A program made the position numbers and the translations under genes. Of a stretch of DNA of 64,000 nt, positions 17,156-24,316 are shown piece after piece (positions within the stretch are counted from its first letter, which is position 1; every line of letters starts with the position of its first letter). This stretch comes from Alkalimonas amylolytica (GTDB lineage: Bacteria > Pseudomonadota > Gammaproteobacteria > Enterobacterales > Alteromonadaceae). The notes beneath the pieces are model-generated. The model was given only the letters and a program-made list of their open reading frames with translations. It had not been told where the DNA came from and ran no database searches. The stretch covers positions 276,493 through 340,492 of the forward strand of contig NZ_FNRM01000005.1 of the NCBI RefSeq assembly GCF_900107845.1, in the 5' to 3' direction.

Positions 17156-17686
17156 ATGAACTCTGTTTTGATATCACTGTCGGCGGCACTACTCGCCTTT
17201 TTCATTACACCAGCACAAGCCAACTCACTGAAACTGGATATGGAGCCCGGTTTGTGGGAGCACAGCTTTTCCATGCAAAGTGAGAGCGGTGAGTTGGAAA
17301 AAGCCATGGCGGAAGCAAAGCGGCAGCTTGAAGGCTTACCAGCAGCACAGCGCCGGATGATGGAATCCATGCTGGAGCAGCAAGGCATTCGTTTTGGTGG
17401 TACCAGCTCTTCAATCCAGGTGTGTTTAACTCAGCAAGAGATTGATCAGGGCATGTTGCCGCAGCAGGATGGGTGTCAGCAAACACTGGAGCCTCAGGGT
17501 GATAACCGCTTTCATTTCAGTTTCCAATGCGATACCAATCCACCTTCCAGTGGTCAGGGTGAAATGGTGTTGGAAAGCCCGCGTTCCTACCGTGGCAATG
17601 CGGAGTTTACCACGGAAGTAAATGGCCGCGCCGAGCGCATGACCATGCAGCAGCAAGGCAAATGGCTTCAGGCTGACTGTGGTTAA
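17156..17686 (+). CDS. DUF3617 family periplasmic protein
   Basis: 176 residues. The ATG at 17156 has AAGGA 8 bases upstream, so the longer reading from 17090 (which runs through a terminator) is rejected. The signal peptide MNSVLISLSAALLAFF is cleaved near AQA-NS. The mature protein has LEPGLWEH-like DMEPGLWEHSFSM, a CLT segment and two further Cys-containing segments (DGCQQTL and FQCD), as in DUF3617 proteins, which are probably beta-rich and disulfide-bonded. Function unknown. It ends 50 bases before the convergent ABC permease. Confidence 0.82.
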   Translation: MNSVLISLSAALLAFFITPAQANSLKLDMEPGLWEHSFSMQSESGELEKAMAEAKRQLEGLPAAQRRMMESMLEQQGIRFGGTSSSIQVCLTQQEIDQGMLPQQDGCQQTLEPQGDNRFHFSFQCDTNPPSSGQGEMVLESPRSYRGNAEFTTEVNGRAERMTMQQQGKWLQADCG

Positions 17687-17699
17687 TGCCAATAGCTTG

Positions 17700-17727
17700 A
17701 GCCGTCCACTTTTTTGCAGGGGCGGCT
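17700..17727. terminator. weak hairpin between convergent genes
   Basis: AGCCGTCC (17700-17707) pairs with GGGCGGCT (17720-17727) allowing one G-U pair; the loop holds a T-run. It lies between DUF3617 and the ABC permease gene. There is no T tract directly after the stem, so activity is uncertain. Confidence 0.35.
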
Positions 17728-17738
17728 TCCTCTTATAC

Positions 17739-18470
17739 TCAGGTCAGACGTCTAAATGAGATGATTGCCAAAATACCCAGGACGCTACTGGTGGCCATAA
17801 GGATTAGCAGATGCAACCAAAGGGCATGGCCTTGGTCCATTCCAATAACCTTCAGGCCAATTTGCGAAACATGGTAGCTGGGCCAGAGCCAGGCGGCATG
17901 TTGCAACGCCTGCGGTAGCATGGTGATGGGCAGCCAGAGGCCGGATAAAAAGGCCATGGGCAGGTACAACAGGTTTACCACACCCGGTGCGGCTTTATCA
18001 CTCAGGGTTAAGCCTAAAATCAGTCCGATTAAGGCAAAAGGTAAAGTACCCAGCAGAAACACCAGCGCGAGCAGAAGCCACTGTTCGGTGACTAGCCGCA
18101 CATCGGCCAACAGCGCGGCAATGCTAAAAAGCGCCACGACAATCACCAGCGTAAACACCAGGGCGGTATTGAGCTTCGCCAGCAAGTAGGCGCCAAGCGG
18201 CATGGGTGAGAGTCGCTTTAAAGTCAGCCAGCCGTGCGCCCGGTCGCTGGCAATGTTCATGGCAAAATTAAACATGGCCGGCCCCATCATGCCAAAGCAG
18301 GTGTAGGTTACCAGCATGTAGGTGCTGGCTGCACCGGTATTTAAAAAAACACCAAAAAATAGATAGAAAACGGTAGGAAATGCCAGCGATGGGATCACGA
18401 AACCCGGAGTACGCCAGACGCTGACGAAGTCGTACCAGGCTTCTTTACGATAAACGATGATAGTGTTCAT
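17739..18470 (-). CDS. ABC-2 type transporter permease
   Basis: 243 residues with six predicted transmembrane segments and the organisation of ABC-2 permeases: N-terminal amphipathic region ending FVIPSLAFPTVFYLFF, a cytoplasmic loop LKRLSPMPLGAYLLAK, and the GLWLPITMLP segment after TM5, typical of the NodJ/DrrB-like group. It overlaps the ATPase gene by 4 bases (ATGA), so the two form one exporter. The substrate is not evident; lipids, an antibiotic-like compound or an envelope polymer are possible. Confidence 0.9.
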   Translation of the reverse strand: MNTIIVYRKEAWYDFVSVWRTPGFVIPSLAFPTVFYLFFGVFLNTGAASTYMLVTYTCFGMMGPAMFNFAMNIASDRAHGWLTLKRLSPMPLGAYLLAKLNTALVFTLVIVVALFSIAALLADVRLVTEQWLLLALVFLLGTLPFALIGLILGLTLSDKAAPGVVNLLYLPMAFLSGLWLPITMLPQALQHAAWLWPSYHVSQIGLKVIGMDQGHALWLHLLILMATSSVLGILAIISFRRLT

Positions 18471-19381
18471 GCCGCTTGCTCCTCGTTGGTGTTGTTGCTT
18501 TGCGTCAGTTGTAAAAAGGCCTGCTCCAGCGCGACCGGCCGCACTTCCAGCTGACGGACGCTATCATCGGCCAGCAGCAGGGCTTTGACAGTGCATTCAG
18601 CATAGCTGCTATGTAAGGTGATCAGATGTTTGTCACGGCTAAGTTGCAGCACACCGGGCAGCCCAAGCAAAGTGGTATCGCTCAGTGCACTGCAGCAGCG
18701 AATCACTTTGTACTGGGTGAGCGCTTTTAGTTCAGCCGGGCTGCCACTGGCAACTACAACGCCTTTATGCAGCACGGCGATACGATCAGCCAGTTGCTCG
18801 GCTTCTTCCAGATAGTGGGTGGTGAGCACGACGGCTACACCTTGTTGTTTTAGCTGGCGCACTAGCTGCCATAAGTCACGCCTCGCTTCGACGTCCATGC
18901 CAAGCGTAGGCTCGTCAAGAAACACCAGTTTCGGCTTGGCCGTCAAGGCCAGCGCAAACAGCAAACGCTGCTTCTGGCCGCCGGATAAACGGCCAAAACG
19001 CTGGTTGCTGTGATCTTCCAGCCCAGCCAGCTTTACCAGCTCTGCCGCACTGTAGCCCTTGTTATAGTAGCTGCTGAACAAATCGCACTGCTCAAACACG
19101 GTGAGATTGGCGCTTAAGCTGCCGATTTGCATCATCACACCCAGCTGCTGGCGTAAGGCATTGCTACGCGTGATGCCTTGTTGCCGTTCACCCAAGAGAT
19201 GGATGTCGCCACTATCAGCTTTGACCAAACCCAAAATGGTCGAGATGAAGGTGGTTTTGCCTGCTCCGTTTGGGCCCAGGATGCAGAGTACCTCACCGGC
19301 GGTTAGTGTCATATCGACACCGGCCAGCACTGTGTTGGTGCCGTAACACTTGGTCAGGCCGTTGACTTGGAGTGCAAGCAT
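18467..19381 (-). CDS. ABC transporter ATP-binding protein
   Basis: 304 residues: Walker A GPNGAGKTT, Q-loop in MMQIGSL, signature LSGGQKQR, Walker B LVFLDEPTLGMD and H-loop TTHYLEEAEQ, followed by a ~80-residue C-terminal extension as in DrrA-type drug or lipid exporters. GAGGAG precedes the ATG at 19381. It is the middle gene of the hydrolase-ATPase-permease operon and is probably controlled by the divergent DesK/DesR-like pair. Confidence 0.93.
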   Translation of the reverse strand: MLALQVNGLTKCYGTNTVLAGVDMTLTAGEVLCILGPNGAGKTTFISTILGLVKADSGDIHLLGERQQGITRSNALRQQLGVMMQIGSLSANLTVFEQCDLFSSYYNKGYSAAELVKLAGLEDHSNQRFGRLSGGQKQRLLFALALTAKPKLVFLDEPTLGMDVEARRDLWQLVRQLKQQGVAVVLTTHYLEEAEQLADRIAVLHKGVVVASGSPAELKALTQYKVIRCCSALSDTTLLGLPGVLQLSRDKHLITLHSSYAECTVKALLLADDSVRQLEVRPVALEQAFLQLTQSNNTNEEQAA

Positions 19382-19385
19382 CGCA

Positions 19386-20303
19386 TCACTCCTCGTTTAC
19401 GCTGTTGTTGTGCAGAAACTGCTGAATATGTTGGTTTAGCCACTCTGGCGCATCCGCCATAATGAAGTGCTTAGCATCCGCAGTAAAAGCAAAGCTGTGG
19501 AACTGTGCAGGGGCATTTGCCAATTGGTTTTCATAGTTTTGCTGTACTTGCTCTGGTGTGCTATAGGGAGCGCCATGCTGCAATGCACCCAAGGTGAGCA
19601 CAGGGACACGGATTGCCGACAGCTCAGGCCGTATATCTGCCTGGATAAGTTCACCCATCACCCGGCCTGAAGTATGGCCATCTGAGCTAAACATATCGTT
19701 CACAATACGCTGATGCCAGCCTGAGTTGTTTGCCATCCCTTGCGCCATGATCATCGGATCGAAGCCCGCAGGAGCCGTGGTTTGATGGTCACTGGGAGTC
19801 GCCTGTGCAAAGAGCGCACCCAGTGCAGGTAAACCATCAACATTGATTGCTGCGCTTATCTGTTCAGGTGCTCTGGCAGCCAGCGCCAGTGCCAGATAAC
19901 CACCCAGTGAATGGCCAATAATCACTGGTTTTTGCAGTTGCTGCTCAGCGATATAGTGCAAAATGGCTTGCTGTTGTGTGAGTAAAAATCCTTTATCCCA
20001 AGCGTCAGCAGGGAGCGGTGCTACCCCGGCGAAGCCTGCTAAGGTCAAAATATGCAGTTGATAGTCGCTTTTTAGCGCCTCAACGGTGCTTTGCCATACC
20101 TCACCTGACGAAGCCAGGCCAGGAATTAATATCACCGCCGGTCCCTGGCCTGTTACAGTGACTTCAAAACAGGCACAGGCGTGCTGTTGCTCTTCTGCAG
20201 CCGTAGCGGTAAGTGGTTGCCCTCCAGCAGGTGGGTTGAGTAAGCAGCCTGCTACAGCTAAAGCCATAATCAAAGGGCGAAATGTGGAGTTGAATGATTT
20301 CAT
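19386..20303 (-). CDS. alpha/beta hydrolase lipoprotein
   Basis: 305 residues. A lipoprotein-type signal (RPLIMALAVAGC, lipobox VAGC at about residue 19) is followed by an alpha/beta hydrolase domain: oxyanion segment ILIPGLASSGEVW, nucleophile elbow GHSLGG, and the late His in DAKHFIMAD. A second Cys pair (HACACFEV) follows the lipid-attachment region. It is the first gene of the exporter operon, so it may process the exported compound or detoxify the same agent at the periplasmic side; that is inference. The substrate is unknown. Confidence 0.85.
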   Translation of the reverse strand: MKSFNSTFRPLIMALAVAGCLLNPPAGGQPLTATAAEEQQHACACFEVTVTGQGPAVILIPGLASSGEVWQSTVEALKSDYQLHILTLAGFAGVAPLPADAWDKGFLLTQQQAILHYIAEQQLQKPVIIGHSLGGYLALALAARAPEQISAAINVDGLPALGALFAQATPSDHQTTAPAGFDPMIMAQGMANNSGWHQRIVNDMFSSDGHTSGRVMGELIQADIRPELSAIRVPVLTLGALQHGAPYSTPEQVQQNYENQLANAPAQFHSFAFTADAKHFIMADAPEWLNQHIQQFLHNNSVNEE

Positions 20304-20396
20304 CGTAAGTGCCTCGTCATCAGTCTTGTTTGGTTGATGAGGTCAGTGTAAGGCTGTGCTAAGGTTTTGGGAGGTAACGCTTGTCAGCAATAACGG

Positions 20397-20410
20397 ATGA
20401 CAGTTGTCAT
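20397..20410. promoter_or_regulatory. palindrome in the DesKR/ABC divergent region
   Basis: ATGACA-GT-TGTCAT is a perfect 6+6 inverted repeat near the centre of the 190-base region between the hydrolase and kinase starts. NarL/LuxR-type regulators commonly bind such symmetric sites as dimers, so it is a candidate operator for the adjacent response regulator controlling both directions. Confidence 0.5.
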
Positions 20411-20493
20411 GCAGTGCTGTGATTTTTGTCACTGGTACTAGGCTGTGGATCGTGAGTACACTAGCCACCAGCTGATAACCGGAGTTATCCACG

Positions 20494-21561
20494 ATGCCAA
20501 ACGACAAACTGCCACAAAAGATGAGTTGGGCTTACCTGGTAAACTTGATTTTTTATCTTATTCCGCTGTTTACCGTGAAATTTGCACCATGGCAGTACCT
20601 GGCAATGTTGGCGGCATTGGTGTTGTTTTTGTGTTGTTATTTCTGGGCTTATCGCTGCAACCGCAATGAAATGCAACGGCCGGTTGTTGGCATGTTACTA
20701 GTTGCCATCTTGATTACGCCGGTGAACCCAGGTTCTGTTTCGATGTTTGCTTATGCAGCCTTCTTTATCGGTTATGCCAACCCATTGAGACGCTATGTGC
20801 TCTATTTGGCGGCAGTAATCAGCTTACTCGTAGTGCTAAACCTGGTGCTCAACCTGCACTGGCCGTATTTTTTGCATTTTGGAATACCTGTGGTCATGGC
20901 CGTCAGCTTTCTTGGTTGGGTCGAGCAGCAACACGCTTTGCAGCGCTTGGCAAAACAACAAAGTGAAGACGAAATGAAGCAGCTGGCGGCGATGGTAGAG
21001 CGTGAAAGGATTGGCCGGGATTTGCATGATATCTTGGGTCATACCTTATCCAGCATTATTTTAAAAGCAGACTTAGCCGAAAAATTACTGGCACGTCAGC
21101 AGGTCGCCGCTGGACAGCAGCAATTGACAGAGTTAAGCCAGATAGCCCGCGATGCACTTAGCCAGGTTCGGCAAAGTGTTGCAGGTTACAAACATCAGGG
21201 GTTAACGGCTGAAGTTGCTAAATTACTGGCTCGCCTTCGTGATGCTGGTTTTCAGACCGAATTACAAGGCGAGGTACCAGTACTGGATCAGCGCCGTGAA
21301 ACCGCTGTTATTTTAGCACTGACCGAGTTGGTTACTAATGTGATGCGTCACAGCAAAGGGAATAGCTGTCAGTTAATTTTTCAGCAACAGGGTACCGATA
21401 TGCATATTTGTTTGCATGACAATGGCCGCAGTAACGGAGTGAAAGAGGGGCATGGTATTACCGGCCTGCGGGAGCGGCTGGCGGCTATTGGTGCAACGCT
21501 GGTACTAAACCAGCATTCAGGCGTATCCGCCGCGATTCAACTTCCGCTGCAGGAGTCATAG
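20494..21561 (+). CDS. DesK-like sensor histidine kinase (HisKA_3 type)
   Basis: 355 residues with about five N-terminal transmembrane segments (residues ~12-142), a short coiled linker, the HisKA_3 phospho-acceptor motif RERIGRDLHDILGHTLSS with H178, and a compact ATPase domain ending HGITGLRERL. This arrangement, with no large extracellular domain, matches DesK-type thermosensors and related membrane-state or antibiotic sensors. GGAG lies about 9 bases before the ATG. Its regulator follows 5 bases downstream, and the ABC operon is divergent. Confidence 0.9.
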   Translation: MPNDKLPQKMSWAYLVNLIFYLIPLFTVKFAPWQYLAMLAALVLFLCCYFWAYRCNRNEMQRPVVGMLLVAILITPVNPGSVSMFAYAAFFIGYANPLRRYVLYLAAVISLLVVLNLVLNLHWPYFLHFGIPVVMAVSFLGWVEQQHALQRLAKQQSEDEMKQLAAMVERERIGRDLHDILGHTLSSIILKADLAEKLLARQQVAAGQQQLTELSQIARDALSQVRQSVAGYKHQGLTAEVAKLLARLRDAGFQTELQGEVPVLDQRRETAVILALTELVTNVMRHSKGNSCQLIFQQQGTDMHICLHDNGRSNGVKEGHGITGLRERLAAIGATLVLNQHSGVSAAIQLPLQES

Positions 21562-21566
21562 GTCTC

Positions 21567-22163
21567 ATGGATATTTTACTGGCTGAAGATCAAACCATGG
21601 TTCGTACGGCACTGGCCAGCCTGCTCAGATTGGAGGCTGGTTTTCATGTGACTGAAGCCGCAGATGGCAATATGGCATTGACACTGCTAAAAAAACAGCC
21701 ATTTGATTTGCTGCTTAGCGACATTGAAATGCCTGGCCACACTGGAATTGAGCTGGCGTGTTATATACAGCAACATAAACTGCCCACCAGAGTGGTCATC
21801 ATTACTACCTTTGGCCGTGCCGGTTATGTCAAGCGGGCGATGGATGCCGGTGTCGGTGGATTTTTGCTAAAAGACGCCCCGGTTGAACAACTGGTGCAAG
21901 CTCTTGCACAAGTGATGGCCGGTAAAAAAGTGGTCGACAGCGAACTGTTGCTAAACTCACTGGGCGAACAGGATCCACTCAGCGATAAAGAGCGCCAAGC
22001 GTTACGTTTGGCAGCTGATGGCAAAAGTACCAGCGAAATTGCTGCAGCACTTTTTATTGCCGAGGGCACAGCGCGCAATTATCTGTCGGAGGCTATTAGC
22101 AAGCTGAGTGCCGCCAATCGGATTGATGCTGCCCGTATTGCTCGTCAAAAAGGTTGGCTGTAA
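21567..22163 (+). CDS. NarL/LuxR-family response regulator (DesR-like)
   Basis: 198 residues: receiver with D52 in LLSDIEMPG and K in LLKDAP, then a LuxR-type helix-turn-helix (LSDKERQALRLAADGKSTSE and the following ARNYLSEAISKL). The size and DAGVGGFLLKDAP segment are typical of DesR-like regulators. It is co-transcribed with the DesK-like kinase. The divergent hydrolase-ABC operon and the palindrome between them make that operon the obvious target. Confidence 0.92.
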   Translation: MDILLAEDQTMVRTALASLLRLEAGFHVTEAADGNMALTLLKKQPFDLLLSDIEMPGHTGIELACYIQQHKLPTRVVIITTFGRAGYVKRAMDAGVGGFLLKDAPVEQLVQALAQVMAGKKVVDSELLLNSLGEQDPLSDKERQALRLAADGKSTSEIAAALFIAEGTARNYLSEAISKLSAANRIDAARIARQKGWL

Positions 22164-22185
22164 GCAAAGTCATTGTTTGTTGGCA

Positions 22186-22503
22186 TCAGCGCTGTTGCTG
22201 GCGGCTTTCAATTGCCGTGACTTTGCCTTGCTCCAGCGTAATGCTGACCAAATAATTGCCCCCAATAGCACCGGGTAAAATATAAGACCAGGTTTCAATG
22301 CGGCGGCCAGTTTCCTGTGGCTTGGTGCTGATGGCATGCACTTCAACATCTTTGCTCAGAGGCTCCCCGGCCCGATCCAATAGCTCAATACGGCTCATGT
22401 TGCAGGTAAGCAGCTTGCCATCTTTTAGTCGAAAGCCGCAGGCTGAGGCACTAAATGAGCTGGCCATCAGGGTGCCAGCCAACAGAAGCATGAAGATACG
22501 CAT
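22186..22503 (-). CDS. small secreted DUF2845-like protein
   Basis: 105 residues. The ATG at 22503 has GGAG 8 bases upstream; the longer reading to 22545 is rejected. The signal peptide is MRIFMLLLAGTLMASSFSAS, cleaved before the mature CGFRLKDGKLL. The order GKLLTCNMSRIELLDRAGEP, then a WSY strand and LEQGKVTAIES, resembles DUF2845 proteins, which bind nothing known. Two Cys remain in the mature form. Periplasmic; function unknown. Confidence 0.65.
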   Translation of the reverse strand: MRIFMLLLAGTLMASSFSASACGFRLKDGKLLTCNMSRIELLDRAGEPLSKDVEVHAISTKPQETGRRIETWSYILPGAIGGNYLVSITLEQGKVTAIESRQQQR

Positions 22504-22579
22504 GATATTCTCCGCGATAGGTATTTGTTTGAGTGTAAAGCACATACCTTAAAGGCAGATGAATGGTACCAGGCTATGC

Positions 22580-24004
22580 CTAGCCCTTATTCCACAGGTT
22601 TTGGTGGGCTGGCAGGCTAAAAAAATCACTTGGTTGCCAGCAGCGGGGTAGCAGTTGCCGAAGAAAGCGTTGCTCGGCATCGGCAAATAATTTGGTCAGA
22701 ATTTCCCGTAGCCGCTCAGGCGGCACCACTTCGAGTTGCTTACGTGCGGGGCGAAAATAAAGGTTCTGTGCCGTTGGAACAGCGTAGTCTTTACCGGTAT
22801 TTTTATACTGCAGGTTGCGGGTAACAATACGACAGTGCGGAACCTGAGGCTCCGCCGGGTAAAGTGCATTTACAATAGCGAACTCGTATTTATCCCGGCT
22901 TTGCTCGCTTGCTCTGGCAGGAATAAAAGCCAGGCCATAGCCTTGAGGGAACAAGCCAGTGATGCGCAGTAACTGATCCACCCAGTCAGCACTATACAGC
23001 TGTTGCTGAACACCCTGCTTTAAGAGCAAGGCGGCTTTGGGCAAAGCTTCGTAGCGGAAGCGTTTGCGCCCCGGCATCACAATGGATGCATAGACCTGAG
23101 GCACTTTCAGCAGGTTACCGCTACCCTGGCCTGGTACCTGGGTTGCTTCCAGTAGCTGCTTTATCCACTGTTGTTGCTTCTGCTGTTGATGCTCATGCTG
23201 CTGGCGCTCTGTTTTATCGCTGCCCTGATAGGGCCAGACACCTAACCCCTGCTGCACTAATTGCAAGCTGCCCTGATGGCTTTGCAGTAAGAACTGATAG
23301 CGTGCGTCACCGTCGAGTTCGGTGAGCGGATCCAGCCGTCGCTCGGCATTCAACAGCAGCTTCTGTGCCGCCGGATGCAGCTGCCCAAACTCCTGTACCA
23401 GGATGGCTTGCAACAAAGGGAGTTGAATCTGATTGCGGAATGGACAGAGGGTACTGGCCGTCGGATCGGACTGACGTTGTTGCCAACACAGTTGCCAGCT
23501 GGATGGCATCAGATCCCGCTCCAGCCGGTGATCCAGCAGTCGCAGTGCCAACACCATTTTATACAGCAATTTATAACTGAACTGGACTTCCAGCGCGCGT
23601 TTAGGTTGATGCGGTACCAGCAACTGCAAACTTCCCAACAGCCGGGCAGAGCGGGTCAGGGTTTCTGCTTTGCTTTCACCCTCGGACAATTGCAGCAGCA
23701 GTTCACAGCAATAAACACTTTGCTCAAGCCGCTTTATACGCTGTTGTTCCAATTGGTAACTTAATTCTGTATAGCGACGACGATGCTGACTAAGCGCCGG
23801 ATCCTGTTGTGCTTTGGCATCCTGCCAGCGTTGTTGTAAGGACTTCAGTTCCTGCCAGGCATGTTGTTCTTGTTGAAAGTAGGTCCGCATCTGGCCAAAC
23901 AGCGAGTCATGAGGTTGGTTGGCCTGATACATAACAGTCAGTAAAGCATTTAGTTGCCGCAAAAAGACATTGGCATAGATGTTTTTATCAGCGGTTTTGG
24001 CCAA
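22580..24004 (-). CDS. uncharacterised Gln-rich protein with an HD-GYP-tail-like C-terminus
   Basis: About 474 residues, cytoplasmic, rich in Gln and Leu, with predicted helices throughout. I do not recognise a family. Residues about 335-400, with spaced YEALPKAALLLKQG, then ITGLFPQGYGLAFIPAR and an IVNALYP strand, resemble the region after the HD-GYP catalytic core (YP-G-V-L pattern), but no HD metal-binding motif is visible, so it would be a degenerate or regulatory relative. The start is a TTG preceded by GAGGG 8 bases upstream; another TTG at 24022 is possible. It diverges from the TonB receptor gene across a regulatory region and has no clear partner. Confidence 0.6.
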   Translation of the reverse strand: MAKTADKNIYANVFLRQLNALLTVMYQANQPHDSLFGQMRTYFQQEQHAWQELKSLQQRWQDAKAQQDPALSQHRRRYTELSYQLEQQRIKRLEQSVYCCELLLQLSEGESKAETLTRSARLLGSLQLLVPHQPKRALEVQFSYKLLYKMVLALRLLDHRLERDLMPSSWQLCWQQRQSDPTASTLCPFRNQIQLPLLQAILVQEFGQLHPAAQKLLLNAERRLDPLTELDGDARYQFLLQSHQGSLQLVQQGLGVWPYQGSDKTERQQHEHQQQKQQQWIKQLLEATQVPGQGSGNLLKVPQVYASIVMPGRKRFRYEALPKAALLLKQGVQQQLYSADWVDQLLRITGLFPQGYGLAFIPARASEQSRDKYEFAIVNALYPAEPQVPHCRIVTRNLQYKNTGKDYAVPTAQNLYFRPARKQLEVVPPERLREILTKLFADAEQRFLRQLLPRCWQPSDFFSLPAHQNLWNKG

Positions 24005-24178
24005 GAAGATTCCCTCATCCAATAAGTGCGGAAACTAACTTTAGGAGCCTGCTGCAAACTCAATCCGCAACGATCGACAAGCTCTAGGTAACATACGCCA
24101 ACAACGCAAAAAGTAAAGTCTGATCTTGGTCGGGTTGGCTGCTACCCGCTGGTGCAAACAGGCCGATAAATGCATGGT

Positions 24179-24224
24179 ATGAATACGTATTCATCTTGTC
24201 CATTGGTTAATTTCTGTCCATAAC
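24179..24224 (+). promoter_or_regulatory. MalR/SusR-type operator and promoter of the TonB receptor
   Basis: ATGAATACGTATTCAT (24179-24194) is a perfect 16-base palindrome with the central CG typical of LacI-family operators. Two bases later begins a -35-like TTGTCC (24196-24201), and 17 bases further a -10-like CATAAC (24219-24224). The 20 bases from 24180 are identical to those at 38800 before the MFS gene, including the start of the -35. The position just upstream of -35 allows either activation or repression. The remainder of the 312-base gap (24005-24316) shows nothing else clear. Confidence 0.8.
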
Positions 24225-24316
24225 TGTGCAAGGCATCACCGATGCCGGGCGGGTTGGTGCAACAGGGTGCAACGAAGAGAGCCTGCCATAACAACAAAAA
24301 ACCGGGGACAACAGAC

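Noticed and set aside
15682..17686. Type VI secretion effector module
   Set aside because: DUF2235 suggested Tle1, but there is no signal, VgrG, PAAR, adaptor or immunity gene nearby, and the enzyme carries a PilZ domain typical of cytoplasmic control.
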